Counted from the stretch's first letter, positions 25,690-35,311 are shown. The stretch: DNA of 61,624 nucleotides from Acidobacteriota bacterium (GCA_012719355.1 JAAYAM010000249.1:1-61624), one strand, 5' to 3'. The notes: generated by a model not told the origin, from the sequence alone. Translations and numbers: made by a program.

Positions 25690-26909
25690 ACCGGCATTTA
25701 TCTCAGAGTGAGCTCTGGCAGAGACTCAGCAGACTCGCTTCGTGGATTGAAAGAAACAACTACCGCGGCTACGAGCCCTTTGATGCCCTGCTTTCTCCGT
25801 TGCGGCCGATCGCCTTCAGGAGGCCGTATATGGAAAGACTCCTGATACAGGCGGTGAGGCAATGCCCTGTCAACCTGCGTCCTCTCCTGGGCATTGAGCC
25901 GCATGAATCGTCGATGGGGCGGGGATGCATGGCGTCAGGATACCTGAGCCTGTACCGGTTTACAGGTTCGCCCGAATACCTGGAGAAGGCGAATGTCTGC
26001 CTTGAGTGGCTCATTCGGAACAAGTCGCCCTTTTTCGAGGAATACACCTGGGGACATCACTTCGATTGGGTAAGCAGGGCCGGTCCTCATCCGATGTACA
26101 TGCCTACGATAGTGTGGACCAGCCTGATCGGTCATTCCTTTCTCGATGCCTACGAACTGACCGGGAAATCGATTTATTCGGAAGTGGTCGCCGCAATATG
26201 CAGGTGGATCCTTGCGTTGCCGAGAGAAAGAACCCTTAACGGGACCTGCATCAGTTATGTCAGCTTCCGGCAGGATTCAATCCACAACTCCAACATGCTC
26301 GGCGCTTCCATTCTCGCGCGATACGGAGCGCTGAACGGCGACAGGGAGTGTATCGATACTGCCGGCGAAGCGATGCTCTACAGCTGTGAACGCCAGCTTC
26401 CCAACGGCGCTTGGTACTATGGCGAGTCACCGATGCATCGCTGGATAGATAATTTTCACACGGCATACAATCTCGACAGCCTGAAGTGCTACCTCGAGTA
26501 CACAAACAGCGATCTGTTCAAGAAGAACCTGCAGAATGGCTACCGGTATTACAGGGAGACTTTCTTTGAGGCGGACGGCTGTCCGAGGTACTACGACCGG
26601 CGCACATATCCGATCGACATTCAGTGCGCATCCCAGTCCATCACCACTCTCAGCATCTTCGCGGACTACGAAGAGACATCCCTCGAGCAGGCTCATCGCG
26701 TGGCCAGGTGGACGATCAATCACATGCAGGACGAAAGCGGCTATTTCTACTATCGAAAACTGCCGGGAATCACCGTCAAGACGCCGATGTTTCACTGGGG
26801 CCAGGCCACCATGTTCAAGGCCCTGACACATCTTTATTCCACCAGCTATACCAGAGGGAGTGAAGCTGACATCCTGCCTCTCTCAACCGGGGACAAGGGG
26901 AGATGCTGA
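25686..26909 (+). CDS. Six-hairpin (alpha/alpha-toroid) glycosidase-like protein of a polysaccharide locus
   Basis: A 407-residue protein without signal peptide, overlapping its neighbours on both sides. Repeated helical hairpins with WxxxH and aromatic patches (YTWGHHFDWVSRAG, GAWYYGESPMHRWIDNFHTAYNL, HWGQATMFKALTHLY) match the six-hairpin glycosidase-like fold of unsaturated glucuronyl hydrolases and epimerases. Homologues I know of are common in O-antigen clusters without an assigned reaction. It could trim or epimerise a repeat-unit precursor; this is inference. Confidence 0.65.
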   Translation: MNRHLSQSELWQRLSRLASWIERNNYRGYEPFDALLSPLRPIAFRRPYMERLLIQAVRQCPVNLRPLLGIEPHESSMGRGCMASGYLSLYRFTGSPEYLEKANVCLEWLIRNKSPFFEEYTWGHHFDWVSRAGPHPMYMPTIVWTSLIGHSFLDAYELTGKSIYSEVVAAICRWILALPRERTLNGTCISYVSFRQDSIHNSNMLGASILARYGALNGDRECIDTAGEAMLYSCERQLPNGAWYYGESPMHRWIDNFHTAYNLDSLKCYLEYTNSDLFKKNLQNGYRYYRETFFEADGCPRYYDRRTYPIDIQCASQSITTLSIFADYEETSLEQAHRVARWTINHMQDESGYFYYRKLPGITVKTPMFHWGQATMFKALTHLYSTSYTRGSEADILPLSTGDKGRC

Positions 26910-27691
26910 TAATAAATGCCGATGACTTCGGAAAGATCAAGGCGGCCACCGAAAGAATCGTACTCTGCCACAAGAGCGGACGTATCACCTCGGCCACTGC
27001 CATGATGTTTATGGCAGACAGCGACCGTTCCGCAAGACTTGCGAAAGATAACGGAATCGAGACCGGGCTGCACCTGAATCTGACCGATCAGTTCACCGGC
27101 AATCATGAGCCTCATCTGGCGAGATGCCAGCAGCGCGTTTCTCAACATCTCAGGAACTCACGTTTTGCCCCGCTGCTGTTCAACCCTCTTTTGAGAAACG
27201 AATTCGAGTATACGTGCAGAAGCCAGTGGGAACGATTTGAGAAGATCTACGGCAGACCGCCGTCACACCTGGACGGACATCACCACATGCACATCTGCGC
27301 CAACGTACTGTTTTCCCGATTTATTCCTGCGCGTTTCAGGGTGCGGCGCAACTTTCATTTTACCTCCGGCGAGAAAGGGATGTTGAACCGCCTGGTGAGA
27401 AGGATCGTCGACCGGTACATAGAGTGGAGGTTTGTCTCTACCGACTATTTCTTCTCGATAAAGCCGTTTGAAAACCGGAGTCGCATACGCGGGATCAGCG
27501 AACTCGCCCGGCGGTCGAATGTGGAACTGATGGTCCATCCTGATGAGGATGAGGAGTTCATCTTTCTGATGAGCAATGAATTTCGCGATCTCATCGCGGA
27601 CGTCGAAACGGGTGGTTATTCAGCCCTGACGCAGGATGGGAAGAGATCCACGATACCTGAAGAGCCTTCATGGACCATCGAAAGAAGATAG
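26903..27691 (+). CDS. ChbG/HpnK (YdjC)-family carbohydrate deacetylase
   Basis: A 262-residue deacetylase starting with the metal-binding LIINADDFG and containing GLHLNLTDQF near residue 56 and HLDGHHHMH near residue 122, which supply the divalent-metal ligands. ChbG removes N-acetyl groups from chito-oligosaccharides; HpnK acts on hopanoid-linked acetylglucosamine. Here it probably N-deacetylates a GlcNAc-type residue of the polysaccharide. It overlaps the gene before and the epimerase gene after it. Confidence 0.9.
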   Translation: MLIINADDFGKIKAATERIVLCHKSGRITSATAMMFMADSDRSARLAKDNGIETGLHLNLTDQFTGNHEPHLARCQQRVSQHLRNSRFAPLLFNPLLRNEFEYTCRSQWERFEKIYGRPPSHLDGHHHMHICANVLFSRFIPARFRVRRNFHFTSGEKGMLNRLVRRIVDRYIEWRFVSTDYFFSIKPFENRSRIRGISELARRSNVELMVHPDEDEEFIFLMSNEFRDLIADVETGGYSALTQDGKRSTIPEEPSWTIERR

Positions 27692-28776
27692 TCGCGATCG
27701 TAGGGGCCAGGCCTCAATTCATCAAGGCGGCAGTCGTGTCCCGGGCGCTCCGCTCCGAAGAGAGTCTTGAAGAGATTCTGGTCCACACGGGGCAGCACTA
27801 CGACTTCAAAATGTCCGGAGCTTTCTTTGAGGAGCTCGAAATCAGGCAGCCGGATCACTTTTTGAATGTGGGCAGCGGCATGCACGGGTATCAGACGGGA
27901 GAGATCATGAAGAAACTGGAGCCGGTGCTGATGTCAGAAGAGCCGGCGCTCGTCCTGGTCTACGGAGACACGAATTCCACACTGGCCGGCGCTCTCACGG
28001 CCGCCAAGCTTAACTGTCCGGTCGCCCATGTCGAAGCGGGACTGCGATCCTTCAACAGAAGAATGCCGGAAGAGATCAATAGAATCGTCACCGATCATCT
28101 CGCTTCTCTGCTCTTCTGCCCCACGAGCGCGGCATGCGCGAATCTTCATGCGGAGGGGATCAGTGACGGCATCATCATGACCGGCGATGTGATGTACGAC
28201 GTAGCTCTGCACTTCGGGCCGTCGGCCGAGCGCAGGAGCAGAATACTTGAGAAGCTGAATCTTCTGCGCGGGAAGTATATTCTTGCGACGGTTCACCGAG
28301 CGGAGAACACCGATGACGAATCCAGGATGCGAAGTATCTTCAGAGCGTTCGAATTCCTTTCGAGCGAGGTCCGGATCGTCTTTCCAATCCATCCAAGAAC
28401 AAGGAAAATGGCGACCCACTACGGGCTCGACAGCTTGCTCCGTCCTTTGCTGGTTACGGACCCGCTGGGATTTCTGGACATGATGATGCTAGTCAGAAAC
28501 GCCGGTGTTGTCTGCACGGATTCGGGCGGAATCCAGAAGGAAGCGTATTTCCACCGGGTAGGGTGTGTAACTCTGCGGGACCAGACGGAATGGGTCGAGA
28601 CTGTCGATTCGGGATGGAACGTCCTTGCGGGTGCCGATTCGTCCGACCGCATTGTAAGGGCGGTTCACCAGATGCTGGATGCGAATGATCAGAGAAGGGC
28701 CATAGAAGAGTACGGCGATGGGACCGCGTCCGGCAGAGTGGTTGAGGCAATAAGAGGTTTTGTACTTCCCGGATAA
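27670..28776 (+). CDS. wbpI: UDP-N-acetyl sugar 2-epimerase, WbpI-like
   Basis: A 368-residue 2-epimerase. The N-terminus GARPQFIKAA rather than the GTRPEAIK of WecB, HVEAGLRSFNRRMPEEINR and ATVHRAENTDD mark the WbpI/WecB family, with the GDVMYDV form typical of WbpI. WbpI converts UDP-2,3-diacetamido-glucuronic acid to the mannuronic isomer. With wbpE-, wbpD- and wbpB-like genes in the same locus, this substrate is more likely than plain UDP-GlcNAc, but the latter cannot be ruled out. Confidence 0.85.
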   Translation: MDHRKKIVAIVGARPQFIKAAVVSRALRSEESLEEILVHTGQHYDFKMSGAFFEELEIRQPDHFLNVGSGMHGYQTGEIMKKLEPVLMSEEPALVLVYGDTNSTLAGALTAAKLNCPVAHVEAGLRSFNRRMPEEINRIVTDHLASLLFCPTSAACANLHAEGISDGIIMTGDVMYDVALHFGPSAERRSRILEKLNLLRGKYILATVHRAENTDDESRMRSIFRAFEFLSSEVRIVFPIHPRTRKMATHYGLDSLLRPLLVTDPLGFLDMMMLVRNAGVVCTDSGGIQKEAYFHRVGCVTLRDQTEWVETVDSGWNVLAGADSSDRIVRAVHQMLDANDQRRAIEEYGDGTASGRVVEAIRGFVLPG

Positions 28777-28800
28777 CGTCCCCCGGTCTGAAGGCTGTAT

Positions 28801-30252
28801 ATGGGTCAGAGACTTGAATTGTTACACTGGATTGAAAAACTGAACACGGCCAGACTGCTGGTCCTCGGGGACGTCATGCTCGACAGGTTTATCTATGGCG
28901 ATGTTTCGCGAATATCGCCCGAAGGCCCTGTCCCCGTCCTGCGGTCGACCGAGATGAAGTCTGTTCTGGGCGGCGCCGGCAATGTAGTGCGTAACCTTGC
29001 CTCTCTTGGCTCGAGAGTGCATTTCGTCTCTACCGTCGGTTCCGACACACCCGCGGATCAGATACGTGACCTGCTTTCTCAGCTTCCTCTTGTGGAATCG
29101 TGCCTGATCACCGATCCGTCCCGTGAATCGACCGTTAAGACGAGATTTCTGTCAAAGCAGCAGCAACTGCTTCGAGTCGATTCAGAAACCGCTCGTCCCA
29201 TAGGTGAAACCGTGCTGCAGAAGGCCGTGGAAGCCGTCCGCGGCTATCTTCCATTGTGCGATGTCGCCGTCATTTCCGATTACGGCAAGGGGTTCATGAG
29301 TCAGGAATTTTTGAAGGCCCTTCTGCCTTTGTGCAGGGAAAATGGGGTGCCTGTCCTGGTGGATCCGAAAGGGCCGGACTATTCAATCTATCGAAATGCA
29401 TCTATTCTCACGCCGAACCTGAAAGAGCTGGGAGAGGCGACAAAGATGATGGTCGCAGACGATGAGTCCGTGGTTCTGGCCGCGCAGAAACTCATTGAGG
29501 AGTGCTCCGTTGAAGCCGTTCTTGCGACCCGGAGCCAGGATGGCCTGTCGCTCGTGGAAGGTTCCGGAAGAGTTACTCACCTGAGATCGGAGGCGAAGGA
29601 AGTATTTGACGTGACCGGCGCCGGCGACACCGTGATTGCGGTGATGGGGGCCGCGCTTGCCTCCGGCGTGCCGCTGGTCCAGTGCGCGGAAATAGCGAAC
29701 CTCGCAGCCGGAATCGTGGTCGGAAAGGCGGGAACGGCGGTGATTTACGCGAACGATCTGATTCGTGCTGTCCGGCAGCAGGAGTTTTCTACCGCAGAAT
29801 CGAAAATACTCGACCAGGTTGCCGCTGCAGAGCAGGTGGAGATGTGGCGGCGCCGCGGCTACAGCATAGGATTGATGAACGGTTTCTTCGAGTTGCTCCA
29901 TCCCGCGCACGTACGGCTGCTCTCACAGGCGTCGAAGATGTGCGACCGGTTGATCGTTGGAATCAACGGCGACGATTCAATTCTGCGGATAAAGGGTGAG
30001 CATCCAATCCTTCACGAAGCCGCGCGCAGCGCGATCATCGCGTCTCTCGAGGATGTCGACATGGTAGTCATATTCCAGGAGGATACTCCGGCACAATTGA
30101 TAGAGCTGCTGAAACCAGATCTCCTGATCAAGAGAACCGTTCCGTCCGATGCCGGTACCATCGAAAAAGATGCGCCCGACAGCGACAGACAGGTTTTGCT
30201 TATCGATGTCCAGGAAGAGCGGGAGAGAACCATCACCGGCAGGGTGCAGTGA
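28801..30252 (+). CDS. hldE: HldE-like heptose kinase/adenylyltransferase with altered second domain
   Basis: A 483-residue two-domain protein. The N-terminal PfkB-type kinase (about 1-320) is intact: GDVMLDRFIYGDVSRISPEGPV, GGAGNVVRNL and the catalytic FDVTGAGDT. HldE kinases phosphorylate heptose 7-phosphate at C1. The C-terminal nucleotidyltransferase (about 345-483) is unusual: the NGxFDxLHxGH motif reads NGFFELLHPAH, and the KGGDY segment is KRTVP. Adenylyl transfer may be lost or changed. No gmhA or gmhB is in the window. Confidence 0.85.
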   Translation: MGQRLELLHWIEKLNTARLLVLGDVMLDRFIYGDVSRISPEGPVPVLRSTEMKSVLGGAGNVVRNLASLGSRVHFVSTVGSDTPADQIRDLLSQLPLVESCLITDPSRESTVKTRFLSKQQQLLRVDSETARPIGETVLQKAVEAVRGYLPLCDVAVISDYGKGFMSQEFLKALLPLCRENGVPVLVDPKGPDYSIYRNASILTPNLKELGEATKMMVADDESVVLAAQKLIEECSVEAVLATRSQDGLSLVEGSGRVTHLRSEAKEVFDVTGAGDTVIAVMGAALASGVPLVQCAEIANLAAGIVVGKAGTAVIYANDLIRAVRQQEFSTAESKILDQVAAAEQVEMWRRRGYSIGLMNGFFELLHPAHVRLLSQASKMCDRLIVGINGDDSILRIKGEHPILHEAARSAIIASLEDVDMVVIFQEDTPAQLIELLKPDLLIKRTVPSDAGTIEKDAPDSDRQVLLIDVQEERERTITGRVQ

Positions 30253-30283
30253 TACACGCAGGTACTGCAATCTTTCGTCTGAC

Positions 30284-31234
30284 ATGACTGTAATCCCGTT
30301 TCCCTGTATCCCCGCTTACCGCATTAACGTACAGGAGGCGCTGTCAGAACCTCGTTTTACCGTCGCCCTTTCCCACGACGTCGACCGCGTGCACAAATCA
30401 TTTCAGTCGGCCACCCATTTCTTGAAATACCTGAGGAATGGTTGTCTGCGTCAGGCCCTGTACCAGCTGCGGTCGGTGACTCGTTCAGAACGGTATTGGT
30501 GCTTCGACAAGATACGACGGATTGAGATCTCCCGGGGATTGAGATCCACGTTTTACTTTCTCAATGAAAGCTATCCTTTCAATCCCATGAAACTCGAGAG
30601 CTGGCGCCTGGCTCTCGGATATTACGACATCTTCCGTCCTGCAGTCGCCGGCATGATCAGGCAGCTCGACTCCGAGGGATTCGAAATCGGCCTGCACGGT
30701 TCCTATCGCTCGTACTGCGACCGGGATCTTCTTCAGAAGGAAAAGCGGGACCTTGAAGCCATTCTCGGCCACAGCGTGACAGGCATCAGGCAGCACTATC
30801 TCAATCTGTCGGCGGAGACCTGGATGATTCAGAGGGACCTCGGCTTTCTCTACGACACCTCGTTCGGATACCGCGATGGAATCGGCTTCAAGTGCGGCTT
30901 CTTTCGCCCATTCCCCCTCGATGACAGGAATGATTTCTTTATTGTTCCCCTGTCCATGATGGACTGCTGCCTCATGCGTCAGCCCGATCCCTGGAGCCGG
31001 GCGTCGGAACTCATCGACCTTGCAGAAACAAAGAAGGCGCTGCTGGTGCTGAACTGGCATCAGCAGATTTTCGACGAACGGGAATTTCCGGGTTACTGCA
31101 GCATGTACGAACGCATAATCGACGAGTGCATCAGCAGGGGAGCCGTCTTTGTTACCCTGGGAGCCTATGTCGCCGGCTATGCTGCGCTAATGCATTCGCC
31201 CTCGGCAACCGGGCGAGAGAGTCCTTCTTTATGA
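30284..31234 (+). CDS. NodB-type polysaccharide deacetylase-like protein
   Basis: A 316-residue protein with a polysaccharide deacetylase-like fold. The first motif is VALSHDVDRVHKS (metal Asp), the His pair region is EIGLHGSYRSY, GIRQHYLNLS is the third motif, and VLNWHQQIF near the C-terminus supplies the last His. There is no signal peptide, so it acts in the cytoplasm, probably on a lipid-linked intermediate. Start 30284 is taken since the frame upstream overlaps the hldE 3' end. The next gene starts inside its stop (ATGA). Confidence 0.82.
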   Translation: MTVIPFPCIPAYRINVQEALSEPRFTVALSHDVDRVHKSFQSATHFLKYLRNGCLRQALYQLRSVTRSERYWCFDKIRRIEISRGLRSTFYFLNESYPFNPMKLESWRLALGYYDIFRPAVAGMIRQLDSEGFEIGLHGSYRSYCDRDLLQKEKRDLEAILGHSVTGIRQHYLNLSAETWMIQRDLGFLYDTSFGYRDGIGFKCGFFRPFPLDDRNDFFIVPLSMMDCCLMRQPDPWSRASELIDLAETKKALLVLNWHQQIFDEREFPGYCSMYERIIDECISRGAVFVTLGAYVAGYAALMHSPSATGRESPSL

Positions 31235-32385
31235 AATCGGTGTGTCTTGTCGTTCAGAATTCCTACCCGGCTGACGTCCGGATACGCAAATATGCGCAGA
31301 CCCTGAGCACTTCAGGCTACAAGGTGTTCGTGATTGCGTGCCGTATGCCGGGCCAGGCCTATCATGAATGCATTGACGGTGTTGAGGTATTCAGGATTCC
31401 GCCGTCCAGGAGCCGTGCCGGCAAGCTGCGGTACGTTTACGAATACGGCATGTTTTTGCTGCTTGCCTTCGTACAGCTGAACATTCTCGATATCAGGCTC
31501 CGCTTCGACGTCGTTCATGTCAACACGCTGCCGGATTTTCTGGTGTTCTGTGCATTCATTCAGAAACTTGCCGGCCGCACGGTCATCCTGGACATGCACG
31601 AAGTCATGCCGGAATTCTTCATGTCAAAGTATTCGTCCGATCGCGATTCAAGACTGGTGAAGGCGCTGCTTGTCATCGAGAAGCTGAGCATGCGTTTCGC
31701 CGACCGAGTGATTACTGTGAATCATTCGCTGAAGAGACTGTTTGAGACAAGGGTGCGGCCCAGGGAGTCGGTCGAAGTGATCATGAATACCACTGACAGC
31801 AGAGTCCTGCAACGCTATGAAAAGCGGCCGCACAGCACTTTCAATTGTGTGTATCACGGCACTGTCACCGAAATCTACGGCGTGGACCTCGCGATCGAAG
31901 GATTCGTCAAAGCATGCGCGGGCGAGGCCGGCATGATGTGCCACATCTTCGGCGACGGTCCCCATGTGTCGCAGCTCGAAAAACTGGTTAAGAGGTTCGG
32001 AATGCAGGACCAGGTCCTGCTGCACGGAGCCGTTCCATTCAATGAGATGTGGGAAAAGCTTGCTGAAATGGATCTGGGAATTCTGGCGTGCAGGAGGGAT
32101 ATCTTCACGGATCTTTCCTTCTCGAACAAGCTGGCCGAGTATGTATACCTCAAGATTCCTGTCATCCACAGTGACCTGACCTCCATTCAGTATTACTTCA
32201 ATGACGACGAAATAACCTACTTCAAAGCCGGTGATACCTCTGATTTGGCCGAAAAAATCCGGTATGCCTGCGACAACAGGGAAGCAATCGCGAAGAAGGC
32301 CGAAGCGGCATTCTTGCGCTATTCCGAGATTGAGTGGGGAACCATGTCCCGGCGCTATCTGGAGTTGATTCAGAAATCAGCATAG
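31231..32385 (+). CDS. Family 4 glycosyltransferase
   Basis: A 384-residue GT-B transferase. The N-terminal domain has SYPADVRIRKYAQTLSTSGY and DVVHVNTLPDFLVF; the C-terminal domain has VYHGTVTEIYGVDLAIEGF, a HIFGDGPHVSQLE strand and FSNKLAEYVYLKIPVI, equivalent to the EX7E donor region. It begins with a 4-bp ATGA overlap with the deacetylase gene; the longer upstream frame is rejected for that reason. Confidence 0.9.
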   Translation: MKSVCLVVQNSYPADVRIRKYAQTLSTSGYKVFVIACRMPGQAYHECIDGVEVFRIPPSRSRAGKLRYVYEYGMFLLLAFVQLNILDIRLRFDVVHVNTLPDFLVFCAFIQKLAGRTVILDMHEVMPEFFMSKYSSDRDSRLVKALLVIEKLSMRFADRVITVNHSLKRLFETRVRPRESVEVIMNTTDSRVLQRYEKRPHSTFNCVYHGTVTEIYGVDLAIEGFVKACAGEAGMMCHIFGDGPHVSQLEKLVKRFGMQDQVLLHGAVPFNEMWEKLAEMDLGILACRRDIFTDLSFSNKLAEYVYLKIPVIHSDLTSIQYYFNDDEITYFKAGDTSDLAEKIRYACDNREAIAKKAEAAFLRYSEIEWGTMSRRYLELIQKSA

Positions 32386-32414
32386 CAGGAGTGCCGATCG
32401 AAAATCAGAAAGAA

Positions 32415-33416
32415 ATGGAACAAAGAAGCGATATTACAGCCGGACCACGGCAGGAACTCACAGAAGTAAGGGTGAAGGGAAAGAACCGCCTTCTACCTTC
32501 GCTGAAAATCCGCGATCGCACTGTCGTCTTTTCGAACGGTTGGCCGCGTCTGGCCTCGGTCAAGGACGAAGATTTCATCCAGGGAGAGCCGGTCGATGAT
32601 CCCGCGGCATTCGTGGCCGCGATAAAGCGCTGCCGATATGGCGCCGACATCTTCACGTTCGCTCAGAAGTTTCCGGATACCAGGCCGAAGCACGCGTTTC
32701 GCATGGAATGGGACAACGTGGCGGCGATCCCGCTGACAAGCTACCAGCACTGGCTTGAAGAGCAGATAACCGGGAACATGAGGAAAATACTGAGGCGGTC
32801 GTCACGGCGCGGCATTTCGGTAGGACAGGTTGATTTCACCGACGAATTCGTAAGAGGTGTAGTGGAAATCTACAACGAGAGTCCGGTGAGACAGAACAGA
32901 TCCTTCTGGCACTACGGAAAAACGTTCGACACGATCAAGCTTGAAACAGGCACGTACCTGGAAAGGAGCGTTTTCCTCGGGGCCTTCTTCGAAGGGAATC
33001 TCGTTGGTTTTATAAAGCTCGTCTTTGTGGACAGGATAGCGAGGCTGATGCAGATAGTCTCGATGATCAGTCACAGCGACAAGATGCCAACCAATGCTCT
33101 TATAGCAAAAGCCGTCGAAATCAGCGCCGACCGGGGATGCACCCACCTGACCTACGGAAAATACATCTACGGGAAGATGGGATATACATCTCTCACTGAA
33201 TTCAAGGTCCGCAACGGATTCGAGAGATTTCTGCTTCCTCGATACTACCTGCCTCTCACGGTGGCCGGCGAAATGGCAATCAAGCTGCGGATGCATCGAG
33301 GGATCAAAGAACTTATGCCGGGGAAAATGATGAGGCTGATGGCTTCAGTGCGGGCCGGTTATATCATCAGGAAGAGCGGCAGAAACGGCAAACGCCGGGA
33401 TCAGGAGTGTTCGTGA
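32415..33416 (+). CDS. FemAB/GNAT-superfamily acyltransferase-like protein
   Basis: A 333-residue protein whose middle and C-terminal parts resemble FemAB-like N-acyltransferases: GNMRKILRRSSRRGISV, VFLGAFFEGNLVGFIKLVFV, PTNALIAKAVEISADRGCTHLTYGK. Such enzymes transfer an acyl or aminoacyl group to an amine. It is cytoplasmic and overlaps an asparagine-synthetase-like gene, so the two may attach an amide- or amino-acid-type group to a sugar. Start codon is uncertain (32391 GTG or 32415 ATG). Confidence 0.7.
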   Translation: MEQRSDITAGPRQELTEVRVKGKNRLLPSLKIRDRTVVFSNGWPRLASVKDEDFIQGEPVDDPAAFVAAIKRCRYGADIFTFAQKFPDTRPKHAFRMEWDNVAAIPLTSYQHWLEEQITGNMRKILRRSSRRGISVGQVDFTDEFVRGVVEIYNESPVRQNRSFWHYGKTFDTIKLETGTYLERSVFLGAFFEGNLVGFIKLVFVDRIARLMQIVSMISHSDKMPTNALIAKAVEISADRGCTHLTYGKYIYGKMGYTSLTEFKVRNGFERFLLPRYYLPLTVAGEMAIKLRMHRGIKELMPGKMMRLMASVRAGYIIRKSGRNGKRRDQECS

Positions 33417-35311
33417 GTCCGGCCGAAGCAGAACGGGGCATTGCGGTCATGGATTCTGCGCAGGAAATGCGCAGGCCGGTGATCCTTACTCCTGCTTTAG
33501 CGGGAATCGTAGGTATGGGAGATTCGGGGGACGCCGAGGGCAGGGTGCGAACGATGCTGGACCGGATGGCATACGGCCAGCGCCATGTTTCGGGACGATA
33601 TCTGAATGATCAGCTGAAATTGAACCTGGGATGGCTCTCTCCGAGGGGGAGCGGGCCCGCTGATTTCCCGGTGTGGAACGCAGCCGGTGATCTGGGGCTG
33701 ATAATTTTCGGCGAACTCTATGATGACAGCCCCGAGACTGAAGGAAACGCGGAACCTGGTTCCAGGCTGAAAACGCAGGCGCAGGAGCTTATCCGCAGTT
33801 TCGAGAAGGAAGATACCGCGGCATTCCGGCGACTCAACGGCTGGTTCGGAGGAGTGCTGATCGACTTGCGCCGGCAGCGCCTGATCATCTTCAATGACAG
33901 ATATGGTCTCTTCAGAATTCACTACCATGAGAACCGCCGCGGATTCTATTTCTCGTCCGAAGCGAAGTCCATAGTCGCCGCGGTCCCCGAGACGAGAGAG
34001 CTTGATTACAGGAGTCTGGCTGAATTCATCCTCTGCAGCTGCATAATGCAGAACCGCAGCATGTTCTACGGTATTTCGCTGCTGCCGGGCGGCTCGGCGT
34101 GGATATTCGAGAAACGCGGACCTGCGAAGAAACAAAAGTACTTCGACAGCAGCGAATGGGAGAGCCAATCCCCTCTGGGGCACGGAGAATACTACGACGG
34201 GCTCAGGAAGATCTGGGCTGCGGTCCTGCCGCGGTACTTTGCCGGGAGCCAGGAGCGGGGGCTCTCGTTAACAGGCGGCGTCGACAGCCGCATGATACTT
34301 GCCTGGAAGCCGGAAGGGACGGGCAGACTTACCTGCTACACCTTCGCGGGAAGATACCGGGACAGTTCTGACGTAAACGTCGCCAGGAAACTGGCGGAAC
34401 TGTGCGGCCAGCCTTACGAGGTGATCTGTGTGGATGAGAAGTTCTTTCCTCTCTTTCCCGACCTTGCCGAAAACTGCATTCTGATCAGTGATGGCACCAT
34501 GGATTTGTCCGGCACAATCGATCTGTTCGTGCAGGCGGCCGCACGTCGGATAGCTCCGGTACGGATAACAGGGACCAACGGCGGCGAGATCATGAGAAGC
34601 CTTGTCGCATTCAAACCCGCCGATCTCAGTCTGCATCTGTTTGTCGACGGTTTTCAGGATTCACTGCGCGCCGTTTCGAAAACGTATGCGGACGAGTTGC
34701 GCGCAAACAGGCTCACCTTTACCGCCTTCAAACAGGTGCCCTGGTACATGAACACAAAATTCACGCTCGAGCGTTCGCAGGTGACGCTCAGGATGCCCTA
34801 CTTCGACAATGATCTCGTTTCTTTCGTCTACAGGGCCCCCGCCGGTCATGATTCCGGAAACAGGCTTGCGCTGCGTCTTGTTGCAGACGGGAACCCTGCG
34901 CTGGCCCGTATCGGAACCGACCGGGGGATTTCTCTCGAATCTGCTTCGCTGCTCACGATGGGTCGGCAGCTGGTGCAGCAGTTCACCTTCAAGCTCGAGT
35001 ATGCCTACGATTACGGAATGCCTCACTGGCTGGCAAGGCTCGATCAGTATTGCTCCAGCCTGAACTTGAGCCGGTTCATACTTGGCAGGCACAAATTCCA
35101 CCATTTCAGGACGTGGTATCGCCGCGAGCTTTCCGGTTATCTCAAGGGTGTGCTTCTAGACCCGCGCACGCTCCAGCGTCCCTACCTTCGCGGAACAGTA
35201 CTTGAGAGAACGGTCAAGGAACATATCGCAGGAAAAGCCAATTACACGCGCGAGTTCCACAAGATTCTGGCGGTTGAACTGACTCAGCGGCGTCTGCTGG
35301 AGGGGAATTGA
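33413..35311 (+). CDS. Asparagine-synthetase-like ATP-dependent ligase lacking the glutaminase cysteine
   Basis: A 632-residue AsnB-like protein. The C-terminal synthetase domain has the PPi loop SLTGGVDSRMIL near residue 286 and TGTNGGEIMR; the N-terminal Ntn region is recognisable (NDRYGLFRIHY, FYFSSEAKSIV). The glutaminase nucleophile Cys, which follows the initiator Met in true enzymes (MCGIxG), is replaced: the segment reads LAGIVGMGD about 30 residues in. It thus cannot take ammonia from glutamine in the usual way, resembling beta-lactam synthetases and lasso cyclases. GTG at 33413 with AGGAG 5 bp upstream is the likely start. Confidence 0.85.
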   Translation: MSPAEAERGIAVMDSAQEMRRPVILTPALAGIVGMGDSGDAEGRVRTMLDRMAYGQRHVSGRYLNDQLKLNLGWLSPRGSGPADFPVWNAAGDLGLIIFGELYDDSPETEGNAEPGSRLKTQAQELIRSFEKEDTAAFRRLNGWFGGVLIDLRRQRLIIFNDRYGLFRIHYHENRRGFYFSSEAKSIVAAVPETRELDYRSLAEFILCSCIMQNRSMFYGISLLPGGSAWIFEKRGPAKKQKYFDSSEWESQSPLGHGEYYDGLRKIWAAVLPRYFAGSQERGLSLTGGVDSRMILAWKPEGTGRLTCYTFAGRYRDSSDVNVARKLAELCGQPYEVICVDEKFFPLFPDLAENCILISDGTMDLSGTIDLFVQAAARRIAPVRITGTNGGEIMRSLVAFKPADLSLHLFVDGFQDSLRAVSKTYADELRANRLTFTAFKQVPWYMNTKFTLERSQVTLRMPYFDNDLVSFVYRAPAGHDSGNRLALRLVADGNPALARIGTDRGISLESASLLTMGRQLVQQFTFKLEYAYDYGMPHWLARLDQYCSSLNLSRFILGRHKFHHFRTWYRRELSGYLKGVLLDPRTLQRPYLRGTVLERTVKEHIAGKANYTREFHKILAVELTQRRLLEGN

